Of a stretch of 64,000 nt of DNA, positions 53,644-63,673 are shown piece after piece; positions within the stretch are counted from its first letter, which is position 1, and each line of letters starts with the position of its first letter. A model generated the notes under the pieces. That model saw nothing but the letters and a program-made list of their open reading frames with translations, was not told the DNA's origin and did no database searches. Origin of the DNA: Leptidea sinapis (taxonomy: Eukaryota; Arthropoda; Insecta; Lepidoptera; Pieridae); contig NC_066293.1 in the NCBI RefSeq assembly GCF_905404315.1, positions 1,441,001 through 1,505,000 on the forward strand. The letters are read 5' to 3'. Both the position numbers and the translations under genes were made by a program.

Positions 53644-53765
53644 GAAATGCACTGAACAACAAGAAATCTACAATATGTCTACAGGAAGTGAGATGGACAA
53701 AACTGTGAATGTAAATAGAATAAAAATTGAGCCTCTCATTAAACAAGAGGTTGAGGAGATTGAAG
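53644..53765 (+). CDS. ZNF3 exon a: linker with two SUMO-consensus motifs
   Basis: Acceptor TTTTTTGCAG, donor GAAG|GTATAA, leaving in phase 1. It encodes KCTEQQEIYNMSTGSEMDK and then NRIKIEPLIKQEVEEIE, with IKIE and IKQE (psi-K-x-E). It is homologous to ZNF2 exon 3. Unlike that exon, it is entered with one base of a codon, so the upstream exon structure differs; alternatively translation starts at the ATG at 53674 (MSTGSEMDK), giving a protein without a ZAD. Confidence 0.65.
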
Positions 53766-54586
53766 GTATAAAAATATTTGCATATTTTAATTATCCTCAT
53801 ACAACTCCCTAAAGTTAGTGAGGTTAGCTGATACACTATCATCGCCTTGATACATACTATCTGCATAGGGTTTCCACCTTTTTCTAGATGAATTAGATTA
53901 TGTATGATTTCAGAGAAGGTAATAAAAAAGGACAAACGTGAATAAAGAGAGTATCATATATTTACAATCTTTAAAATGTTATTTACCTTCAAGATCTTGT
54001 TGTATTAGGATATCATCCCCACCATCTGGATGTGTTTTGGTTCTACACAGTGCGCTTTTCAAGGAGTGTTTTGTTCCACATACTACAAAGTTGTGGAATG
54101 AGCTTCCTTCTCGGTGTTTCCGGGATGTTACCTGGTATGGGTACCTTCAAAAAAATTGTGTACACCTTCCTTAAAGTCCGGCAACACTACTGTGATTCTT
54201 CTGGTGTTGCAAGAGAATGTGGGTGGCGGTGATCACTTAACACCAGGAGACCCGTACACTCATTTGTCCTCCTTTTTCCATAAAAAAATTATGTTTTTTT
54301 AGCCTGCAGTGTTCAATATAATGAGCTGAGGTGATTCACATGGAGATTCATGTGAACCGCCTCTGCTCATTCTGTCATTCCATTTTCATTGAGCTGATTT
54401 CAGACTGCTGTTACTATCTGGGAATAATGGTGATGAAGGATCTGTGCCAGTTGCTTAGAGTAGTGTTTTTTGTCTGCTGCTATTTATCCCCATTTTATAA
54501 AGGGTTGTCTCCCTCAGTAATTAGGTGCTTATTTACGGGAAGGTGGCCTATTATTTATGTCTATGTCACAACTATTTAATTTTTAG
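53766..54586 (+). other. ZNF3 intron a-b
   Basis: 821 bases with the LINE C6 relic at 54008-54290. Otherwise no feature. Confidence 0.6.
54008..54290 (+). mobile_element. LINE C6: family C 3' fragment in a ZNF3 intron
   Basis: GATATCATCCCCACCATCTG to TTAACACCAGGAGACCCGTAC and CATAAAAAAATT, matching the minus strand of C1 and C2 (RT C-terminus and 3' UTR). It is diverged, 5'-truncated, and in the gene's sense orientation. Confidence 0.8.
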
Positions 54587-54712
54587 AAGCAACTTTGCCA
54601 ATAGAATACACTAACATAAAAATAGAACAAGATGATGAAGTGGTGGACCAAATCAAGACAGAGCCCAGTGTGAGCAAACAGAATCTTGAGGATTCCACCG
54701 ATCATAGTAATG
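54587..54712 (+). CDS. ZNF3 exon b: duplicated SUMO-motif exon, copy 1
   Basis: Acceptor TTAATTTTTAG and donor AATG|GTGAGA; enters and leaves in phase 1, 41 full codons. It encodes EATLPIEYTNIKIEQDDE, then QIKTEPSVSKQNLEDST and DHSN. IKIE and IKTE fit psi-K-x-E. Exon c (55062-55193) is a clear tandem duplicate, with similarity running about 40 bases into the following introns. Symmetric phase lets such exons duplicate without frame loss. Acidic, no fold predicted by eye. Confidence 0.7.
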
Positions 54713-55061
54713 GTGAGATCAATCTAATAGTACATAAAATATATAGTATAATTTAATTTTGGTGCTTAGTTAGGGGACAGTGGAATATTTATTAATGTAT
54801 ATAGACAATTAGGCAGTGCCAACCTAGTTATGAACCTACATATAGTGTTAAATTTAATTCAGTTTAATTTGGTTCTGTTATTTTATAACCAAACTTCTAT
54901 TGAAAATCCACTCATAAAATTTTTCCATGCACTAGATACTAAATACCTATTTCCAGATTGCAAGTTCCATAGCTCAACTACAATTATTAAGATCCAAAGC
55001 TGCCAGAAAACCAATGCACACCTGTGTGAAGCTATATTTTGCATGTGTAATTAATTTCCAG
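54713..55061 (+). other. ZNF3 intron b-c
   Basis: 349 bases. Its first about 40 bases resemble the start of intron c-d. Confidence 0.6.
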
Positions 55062-55193
55062 AAGCAGCTTCGCCAACAGAAAATATTAAAATAAAATTAG
55101 AACAGTCAGATGATGATGCACTGTCTGACCGCCTCAATACAGAGTACAGTGTGAGGAAACAGAATATTGAGGATACCACTGATAATAGTAATG
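55062..55193 (+). CDS. ZNF3 exon c: duplicated SUMO-motif exon, copy 2
   Basis: Acceptor TTAATTTCCAG and donor AATG|GTGAGT; phase 1 to 1, 43 full codons. It encodes EAASPTENIKIKLEQSDDD, then RLNTEYSVRKQNIEDTT and DNSN. Compared with exon b, IKLE is kept but the second site has changed from IKTEP to LNTEY, losing its lysine. Joining to exon d completes an Asp codon (NDVTLDVKQEQ). Confidence 0.7.
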
Positions 55194-55539
55194 GTGAGTT
55201 GAATGTAATAGTACATACAATTTATATGATGATGATGATGATTGATTTTCGATCTTCGATCACAATGTTTTTTTCAAGGAACTTGCCATGCCATTTACAA
55301 CCAAACTGGAGTGAGCATCCTTGCATAGTATTTACAAGAGAATATAACAGGTATATGGAATGGGAGCTCCTGTTTCCGCAATTAAACCACTTAGTTGGGC
55401 CCATGTTGCATGTAGTGGCCAGTTACACCAAACAGCCCAGCTCCTTACAGACGTTCAGAGCACTAATGCGATATTCACAGATTTGGAGTGACCTTGAATT
55501 TACAATGTTTTTTCCCATTAGTTAGCCGCTCCTGCACAT

Positions 55540-55725
55540 TCCAGGATTACATGAGTGACCATTTCATCTTCACCTAGATATCCTTTGCACTTAGGGCAGT
55601 CTATTACGCTGTTTATGTGTTAAAAAGGGCCTATTTAGTGATGTTTGAGATATCATGTCTCTTAAGCTGATGGGGCGGCAGTGCAGGTATCACATCTTTT
55701 GACAGTCTACAGCTTGAGATGTTTA
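55540..55725 (-). pseudogene. LINE C-terminal cysteine-motif fragment
   Basis: The minus strand reads SVIDCPKCKGYLGEDEMVTH followed by VILECAGAA, the CxxC...HxxxxC motif found after the RT/RNase H of several insect LINEs. It is surrounded by stops. The clade is not assigned. Confidence 0.5.
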
Positions 55726-56799
55726 TGCATTGGGTATTGTGTGGATTGTTAGTGATAGAACACATCCATGAACACATTTGGCTTAAGGTAGTGGCAAGAG
55801 TGGCAATGGGCCAGCCACTTCCCCATTGAACTGTTGATTCCCGTTTTCCATTTCAGAGTTACCCAATGTTAAAGGCAACTGTTCCTGTTCCTTGTCCGCG
55901 AACGTATTACACTCGCGATATGTATGTTGTGTCACTTTGTTTTAGTTTCCGAGTGTTGCTGAATAAAGAGATTGACAGTTCATCGCTATTTTTTCGCTGT
56001 TCACAGCGTTCACAGTTTATGTAGACCTATAAATTATCTAAGATTATAGTATATTAGCAGCACAAAAAGCTTTCTTTATCCTGGCACATACATACATCTA
56101 AAATGTTATTAAACATGATAAAATTTTACTATCACTTTGGATAAGTTGAGCTCTTATGAGAAGAAGTGGCAAGAAACTCATTGACAGGATTTAGTGATAG
56201 CAGGCTAAGTTAGGACATAATTTACAGTCAAAATTTTGTATTTTAAAAATGTTCTATTTTGCCAACTTATTAACTACTCTATAAATTTTTAATCAACTTC
56301 GAAAAGAAGAAGGTTCTCGATTCGATTGGTATTTTTTTTATGTATGTACACCGATCACGCTGAGATTTATGATCCGATTTTTGTGATCCTTTTTTAGTTT
56401 GATGCGGAATGTTTGCCATTTGGTCTCATAAATTTGACATAGTTTAGCCCAGTAGTTTTCATTATATGAACATTTTTTATGAATATTTTTGTTTACGTGG
56501 ATGATGTTATTATAGTTTGTGTACTGCTTTTTGGGAGTTTTCATTTAGATTGATAATATATTATTATTACTAAGCCATGTCCCGATAAGCCGGTCTTAGG
56601 CTACCTGTCATTCATAGCTAACAAACGTTCTTCACGATTTTGGAGTCTCACAAGAACGTCAAATATATCTATATTGTTTAAGGCACGCGGAACGTTTCGA
56701 AGGCTAGCTACTTAAAAAAATACTATTTAATATATGACAATAAAAAGCAACGTAATCTTATAGTTTACCTGATGAATGACACAAAAAAAGTAAAAAATA

Positions 56800-57146
56800 A
56801 AAAAAACTACGTTAAAAAAAACCGACTATAAAAACTTAAAAGTATAAAATAACTAAATAGAGATTTAATTTAATACACCTCTTATGTAAATCTTATTCCT
56901 TCAATATTAATAAAATACTATTATTTGTATGTGCTACCTATTGATAGGTTTGAAGTCGGTGCCAAGCCAAATACTCCTCACGCCAGCCAAACAACCCAAG
57001 CGGACAAGCACCGACTTAAACCCTATCAATAGGTAGCATTTACAAATAATAGTTTTTTATTAATGTTAAAGGTATACGTAAGTTATTTTATGCTTTTGAG
57101 TTGTATACTTTTTTGCTGTCGGTTTGTTTAAACGTAGTTTTTTTTA
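56800..57146. mobile_element. Fold-back element with ~165-bp inverted repeats
   Basis: Left arm AAACTACGTTAAAAAAAACC, GACT, AAAAGTATAAAATAACT to TGCTACCTATTGATAGG. The right arm is its imperfect complement, ending CGGTTTGTTTAAACGTAGTT. Inner parts read GACTTCAAACC and GGTTTAAGTCGG-type words. It shares the AAACCGACT and AAAAGTATAAAA motifs with the element at 39973. Confidence 0.78.
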
Positions 57147-57239
57147 TCCGTTAAAATATTATTAGGTTCAGGACAAATTATAATTGTACACTGATAGTGA
57201 TTAAAAATAAGTTAGTGGATGCACCAGGGTCGCACAGAC

Positions 57240-58620
57240 TCGCGATATGCAAGGAACCGTACTCCAAACTTCTTCATCCTCAATATAACTCTTTAATATT
57301 ATAATAACCTCTTGCAATTAAAATAGATTTTACATATGTTAAAGATTTACATGTATGAATGTTTTGTCAGGCAATCCTGTTATGGTTGTTGGGAGTTTAT
57401 TATAGAATCTAATAGAATTTCCCAAAATTGACTTATTTGCCTTAGTGGTTCTAAAATTGGGTATGGCAATTTTATGTTTATGTCTAGTATTAATGCTACG
57501 CAGTTTATACTTTTCAACATATTAATGCATATCTTTTCGTATATACATAATATTTTCATAGATATATTCTGAAGGCACTGTAAGTATATTTATTTCTTTA
57601 GACAGATTACGTAATGAGTCTTGACTTCCAAGTTTATAGGGCGAACTGCTCTCTTCTGTAATATGAAGATGATATCAATATCGGCCGCCGTACCCCAGAG
57701 GAGAATAGTGTAAGGCTTAATACTGTGGAAATACGCTAAATATATCAATCTCTCCGTTGCTATATCCGATTTTTTTTAATCCTTATTTTTCCAACGGCGT
57801 TGGACACTGAACTTTATTTATATGACAATTTCTCAATATGGGGGCCCCATTGCAATTTGGAATCTAATGTAACTCCTAAGAACACTGTATCGGAAACTTA
57901 GTCTAGGGTTACATTATTTAGTTTAACTATTTGTTCTTTAAATACAACATTTGGCAGAGAGAATTTAATACATTAGTTTTTCCTGCATTCAACAACAAAT
58001 AATTATTTGTGGAAAGACGTTGAGGGCATTATTTTAATTTCAATGATCTCTTTATCTTTTCTATTTACTTAATATAATTGATGTATCATCGGCAAATAAA
58101 CTATATCTGATATTTTATCTACTAGATATGGTAGATCATTGATATATACTAGAAATAGGAAAGGACCCAGTATAGAACCCTGAGGCACTCCCATTTTTTA
58201 TTGAGGAACCTTCAAAAGTGACACCGTCGATAGACACTATTTGCTCCCGACCGGAGAAATAGGAAAATATCTTATCCTTAGATGTTCCAGACTTCAGCTT
58301 CAGCTTTATAATTAATGTACTGTGTTCGACGCAGTCGAATGCCTTGGAGAGATCACAGAAAACTCCCAGGCCATCAGCACAGAATGGATAAGAGTACATC
58401 CCGCGTCTTGAGTGGACCGGACTTTTGTAAAGCCGAACTGCTTTTCATGTAATATTCCATTCATATTAAAGTGTGCCAACAGTTACTTTAGCATGATTTA
58501 TTCGAATATTTTACTTAAAGCTGGTAGTATAGACATGGGCCTATAATTAGTAACATCCGAGCAGTCAGTCTTGAATATAATCGAGAAAGACAACAACACT
58601 AACATAGCAATTAAAATAAG
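57240..58620 (-). mobile_element. LINE family G relic with RT core
   Basis: Minus-strand fragments: FCDLSKAFDCVEHSTLIIKL (block A), SIDGVTFEGSSI, a degraded palm, and a C-terminal ILLWGTAADIDIIF-type reading with ILQKRAV near 57650-57720. Many stops. Same family as the copy at 62040. Confidence 0.7.
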
Positions 58621-58929
58621 CCGCCAAAATCGGACCAATATTTTGTATAATTCAAATAGTTTTATTCAAAATGGGATGTGATATCATTTATTGAACGTCA
58701 AAAACTACCACCCATTCTAAAAAGTATGCCTCAGACCTAAGATGAACGGGCGCAACAAATTCAGCGATGTATTTTTTTTAAATAAAACATATGCTTATAA
58801 AGTAATAACTTATTATTTAATAGCCTGAGAGCGGTCGCTCCATTGCCAATATGTGGTATCATTAAAAAGTAATTTATGTTACTAAACAAACATTTTTAAC
58901 AATTCTCATGAATTTCGTAACACATATGT

Positions 58930-59300
58930 TTTGAACCTTTTCTGGGATCTTGTTCTAAAAGCATATACATCGCCCAACAAAAGACTTACTAATTCGACTT
59001 AACCGAGTAGTAGGCATTATAAGTTTATGACTATTGCTGGTGTTAACATTATGGTTATGACCGTGTCTAGCAAATTCACTTATGTGCTTATGTACATACA
59101 TAACATTATCAAGACTAAATTTAGAAGCAACAGCCAAGATGTTAATTGCTTTGAATTTATTCATTAGGACCTAGGTTATAAATAGCGTGAATAGCCCTCT
59201 TCTGCAGCAGAAATATTGCATTAATATCGGCAGGGATGCCCAGATAGATTTGACCCGAATATACTCAACAGCCTTAATAGATAGTCCCAATAAATCATCC
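58930..59300 (-). mobile_element. LINE family G relic, C-terminus
   Basis: The minus strand reads FKAINILAVASKF, YVHKHISEFARHGHNHNVNT and RLSRISKSFVGRCICF, then NKIPEKVQ, the C-terminal region of family G. It is a separate copy from 57240-58620. Confidence 0.65.
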
Positions 59301-60680
59301 GTACTTTTAATATTTCAGAAAGCTTTTATTATATCGTTGTTAGTTACAAATTAGAAAGTGTATGATCAACTACTTTTTATTCCGAAAAAACTATTTTGTT
59401 GTCGATATATCATTGCTAGGCATAATATTTGCTATGAGGATCTTTAAAATTTATGAAATGATTTATGAAACTTTATTGAAGTGAAACTTCTTTGCGGCCA
59501 TGAGGGTCTACCTTTACGGATGAAATGCAATAATTATAATATAAGTGACACGATGTGGGACGCTTTTGTCCAAGAAAACGGAGAGAGCTATTTAGACCGA
59601 TTGAGAGAGTGTGAGAAAGGGCGAACGTAGCTTGAAGCATAGCCACGGAGCGAGAGTAGGGAGAGAACGAGTGAGAGAGAGCGAGATGGAAAAGGAGATC
59701 AAGAAAAAATACACGCTATTGGTTGATGTATTCGTTTAGTAGTTAATTAAATATTCAAATTTTAGGTTTTATAACTAAGCAATCCTGTCGCATAACGTTC
59801 TTCTACTAAATACAGTAAACGCAGAACGTTTTTATTATTTTACATTATCATTAGTATGTTTGCAGTGTGCTCATCCTTTACTAAGCAGTTGTTTAGAGTA
59901 AGTATTTGTTATTTTTTTGTTAATTTACAATTTTCATATTAATTCGTTTAAAGGTTAGGAAGTTTTAATTTATACAAATAAAACGTGGCATTTTAATTTG
60001 CCACTCCTCATTTTAGAATTTGTCATACTATTTTTTATAAAATAATATTTCATGAAATCTTTTAACGAAATTTTAATTTAGTTAATTTATTATTTTGTAT
60101 AAATTTAAATTAAGGTTAGGTATTTTTACTTTTTACAAAAAATCACGAGGAATTTTACTTAATTATTCATCATCTGAGATTTTACTATTTAATATTATAA
60201 AAGATATATTAAATAAGTTAATATATTTCAATAGTTTTCTTCAATTATTTTTAATCATTATAAATGTTTTAATTACAATTAAATTCATTAAATTTCTACA
60301 AATTTGTATGCCGTAGCCGCCTGTAAATGGAATTAATTATATGTTAACTTAATACCTAAAACTCAAATTATGTAAAATTTTATGTGTGTAATTCTGTTGG
60401 TAGTTCTAATAAAGATAAAAAATAAGAAATCTAAGGCTTTAGATTAGTATAAATATAAACTAGATTTAAAAATAAGTTTGCAAACGAAGTTCTTCTGTCA
60501 TGTGTACTTTGTACACACGCAATTTGTTAAGTGATTTAAATAAATATAAATATGGTGTACGAGTGTACCCGTCGACCGTTGGGGGCGGAGGTTCGAATCC
60601 CACTTCGTTGAGTTCTTTAAGCAAAGCTAAATAATTTGGATAATTCTCAATTTATTAATGTGTAATATACCAATTCACAG

Positions 60681-61396
60681 ATGTAACACTTGATGTGAAA
60701 CAGGAACAAGACGAATGCATCGATTTCAAGACTCGTAAGGAAAGCAATGATAAAAAAAAATCGTGTGAATTAATGTCACATGTTGAAGAAACACAGACTG
60801 AGGAGAATTGTTATTCTTGTAATGTCTGCGGTGAGACATTTAATGAATATAATGCTTTAATGGCCCATAACGGAAAGAAGTCTCATTCATGTAGTATTTG
60901 TGGTAAAAACTTCCGTTCAAATAGTCATTTAAAAAGTCATTTTAAAATACATACAGGAGAGAAAAATTTCACTTGTAACATATGTGGTAAAAAATTCATT
61001 TCAAATAGCGGTTTAAAAAAACATAGCACAGTACACACAGGAGAAAAACCTTATTCGTGTGACGTTTGTGGTAATAGTTTCGGTCATATTAGTACCTTAA
61101 AGGCGCATAGTTTAGTACACACAGGAGAAAAACGTTTTTCATGTGATATTTGCGGTAAAAGGTTCACTCGAAGTACTACCTTAAAAGAACATCGTTTAGC
61201 TCACACTGGAATTAAACCGTATTCTTGTAATGTATGTTATAAGTCTTTCCGTTTAAGAACTGGTTTAAACACGCATAATTTAGTACATACAGGTGAAAAA
61301 CGTTTTTCATGTGATGTTTGTGGTAAAAGATTCAATCAAAGTAGTAATTTAAATAAACATCGTGTAACTCACACTGGAATTAAAAACGTATTCTAG
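60681..61396 (+). CDS. ZNF3 exon d: seven C2H2 fingers (first one degenerate)
   Basis: Terminal exon after the acceptor AATTCACAG, phase 1. It opens VTLDVKQEQDE (VKQE, SUMO consensus). After an acidic/basic linker come seven C2H2 units. Finger 1 (YSCNVCGETFNEYNALMAH) lacks a normally spaced second His (H-x5-H instead of H-x3-H). Fingers 2-7 are canonical, with TGEKP-like linkers (CSIC, CNIC, CDVC, CDIC, CNVC, CDVC). The frame ends TGIKNVF and a stop where an extra base disrupts the next KPYSC. From exon a onward the protein is about 364 residues. Confidence 0.85.
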
Positions 61397-61565
61397 TAAT
61401 ATTTGTTATATGTGTGTCCTTCCGTTTTAAAAGGCACATAGTTTAGTTCACACAAAAGAAACGATTTGATTTGGTTTGTAGTGTTGCGCTCAAAGCTTCA
61501 ATTACAATTATGTTTGAAGAGACATATTTTGATACACACCAACAAGCGAGTGAAGAAAAATAGTT
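61397..61565 (+). pseudogene. Two decayed fingers after the ZNF3 stop
   Basis: 61380-61465 aligns with finger 6 (GTATTC, AGTAATATTTGTTATA, TCCTTCCGTTT, CACATAGTTTAGTTCACAC) but has an extra base, a stop and an internal deletion. 61470-61560 holds a further ghost: KxFNYNY and then, in a shifted frame, LKRHILIHTNKRVKK. The ancestral gene had at least nine finger units. Confidence 0.75.
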
Positions 61566-62039
61566 AACACATGCGGGGGCTAAACCAGTTAAACAACTAA
61601 TTAAGGTTTATGTGACAATGATGAATATTTGTGGTCATATTTTAAACAAAATGCTGGTTTCGATTTTATTGTAAAACACACTAGAAAGTAAATGTAAATG
61701 ATCAGTTAAAATTATAAATTTTAATTACTTATGAGTTCCCGATGTTTGGATTCTGTTTCAAGTGCCATGGATGCGAGGCGAATTCCTATGCTTTCATGCT
61801 TTTACTTATCATTGCTCTGTATTTAGTAAGTAATTACCAATAGATAACAAATTTACGTATTTTTAAGATGAGTGTATTAGTTTAGTGGTGAACACAAATT
61901 TTATGTAATAATCGACAGAACAGTGTAAGAAAATAGAAAGTTATTAAGTCCAAAGTTTAAAAATAATTAATTTAGATTTTATAATAAATGATTCAATAAA
62001 ATAAAATTCAAAGGTTTTCTATTAATTGCTTACCAAAAG
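61566..62039 (+). other. Probable ZNF3 3' UTR
   Basis: AATAAA occurs near 61983 and 61995. No other feature. The downstream LINE starts at about 62040. Confidence 0.45.
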
Positions 62040-63125
62040 GATTAAAAAGTTATTTTGTAAGGTCATCAGGCTCCGTGCTAGGAATGGGTGTCCCTCAGAG
62101 TTCAATTCTCGGACCATTTCTGTTTTTAGTTTATGTCAATGACATACAATGTTTGCGGATGATACATCACTTTTATTTAATGTCAATCGACATGCAACTA
62201 CTATTGAAGATGTAAATAATGCTATTTCTAAACAATGGTTCATATGTATAGGTAGAACAATGGTTCAAAGAAAACGAAAAAAGATTAACCCACATACTAA
62301 ATTAAATGGAGACATGTTGGATCTTGTAAATAAGACAGTGTTCCTGTGTATAACTCTACATGAGAAGCTTTAGTGGGGTGACCATATATCTGCCTTGGCA
62401 AACAGACTAAGCTCTGCAGCATATGCGGTTAAGAAAATAAGAAAACTGACTGACATAGATACGGCCAGAATAGTATATTTTAGTTACTTCTACAGCATTA
62501 TGAGCTATGGTATCCTTTTGTGGGGTAATGCTGATCAATACGATATATTTTGTACTGCAGAAGGGAGCCGTGAGAGCCATTTATAACATGGGATTTAGAT
62601 TGTCGCTAAAGAATATGTTTAAAGAAATAGGTGTTATGACAGTGGCCTCACAATACATTTACGAGAATTTGATGTTTGTACAAAGGAATAAAAAAAAATT
62701 CATAAAACTAAGTGATTTACTTAGTATTAATACTAGAAATAAGGGTGGACTTGCCATACCTGCCACAAGACTCCATAAAGTCAGTAATTCCTTTAAAATA
62801 TCCATGTATTAATTTCTATAATAAACTCCCCGAACAGATAGCAAATTTGTCTATAAACAAATTCAAAGCCTTGACAAAAAAGTAAATTATGCAGCAAAGC
62901 TATATTGGATATAGTAATCCAAGATTATTTAAATGATAAATCAGCCTGGAATTGAATTGCTCCACTTAGTGTGAAGTGTTTTTATGTGATTTAATTATTT
63001 GATATATTTTATTTAATTTGTTTGATATTATTTATTTATTGTTATAAAATCAAGTGTATGACTGAACTAAAGCCATTGTTAATCAATGTTATGAGTTCAA
63101 TAAACGTTTTGATTTGATTTGACTC
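62040..63125 (+). mobile_element. LINE family G copy (CR1-like)
   Basis: Plus-strand RT relic: GVPQSSILGPFLFLVYVND, MFADDTSLLFNV (catalytic FADD), KTVFLCITLHEKL, LANRLSSAAYAVKKIRKLTD, DTARIVYFSYFYSIMSYGIL, then VLQKGAVRAIYN and YIYENLMFVQRNKKK in shifted frames. The 3' end is near TTTTGATTTGATTTGACTC. 5'-truncated after block A. Frame changes near 62150, 62370 and 62560. Confidence 0.82.
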
Positions 63126-63165
63126 TTAAACTTAAAGTTACTTCGTTAAAATTTTTACTCATAAA

Positions 63166-63665
63166 TAGAGACCGGATTATATGCTACAAAATATGCATGT
63201 AAAATAACTAAAATATGCACGAAAATCCATAAAAGGGCCAAAATATGCATAAAATTAAACAGGAAAAAAAAGTCATTTTTATATCATTTTATAAAGGCTT
63301 GTACTGATAATCGTATTATTGAAAGAAACTATTACAAGATATACTTACTTAGGTAACAATGAAATTTTAGATTTACCTTTAAAAATATGTACTACTAAGT
63401 ACTGTTCTAAATGTTCTGTAGACAAATTGTGTCTATGATCGCTTAGTAAATTTTTGTAAGCGGAAAAGGAGCGTTCTACGTCTGCGTAGAATTTTTTGAG
63501 TGCAATGTTTGGGCGTACTATGAAAAGTATCGAACGATGGGCGAGATCGAGCGTAAATATGCATAATAATTATTTTTTTTCTAACATAATATGCAACTAC
63601 CGCTGAAAAGGTACTAAATATTCAAAAGCATATGCAATATGCATTTGCATATTATCCGGTCTCTA
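63166..63665 (-). mobile_element. 500-bp hAT element with perfect 8-bp target duplication
   Basis: The terminal inverted repeats TAGAGACCGGATTATATGC and TAGAGACCGGATAATATGC differ at one base and start with the hAT-type TAGAG. CTCATAAA is duplicated exactly at 63158-63165 and 63666-63673. The interior keeps the C-terminal part of a hAT-type transposase on the minus strand. ATATGCAT words are clustered in the subterminal regions. Confidence 0.9.
63382..63522 (-). pseudogene. hAT-type transposase C-terminal dimerisation segment
   Basis: An uninterrupted 47-codon reading: ALKKFYADVERSFSAYKNLL, then SDHRHNLSTEHLEQYLVV. The pattern VERSFSxYKxxLxDxRxxL...ENLxxxLV is the hAT dimerisation region. 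Nothing upstream of it remains, so the element depends on a full-length relative. Confidence 0.8.
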
Positions 63666-63673
63666 CTCATAAA

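Larger units (their letters stand above)
55194..60680 (+). other. ZNF3 intron c-d (5.5 kb), filled with repeat relics
   Basis: Contains LINE relics (55540, 57240, 58930) and a fold-back element (56800). 59301-60680 is AT-rich with a purine-rich patch (GAGAGAGAGCGAGATGG near 59660) and a B-box-like GGTTCGAATCCCAC near 60591-60604. No further copy of the duplicated exon was seen. Confidence 0.5.

Noticed and set aside
55151..55525. 124-residue plus-strand frame covering ZNF3 exon c
   Set aside because: Only the first part (55151-55193) is exon; beyond the GTGAGT donor it reads into intron.
60095..60316. 73-residue hydrophobic frame
   Set aside because: Extremely AT-rich, no motif, no splice or start context; chance frame in the ZNF3 intron.
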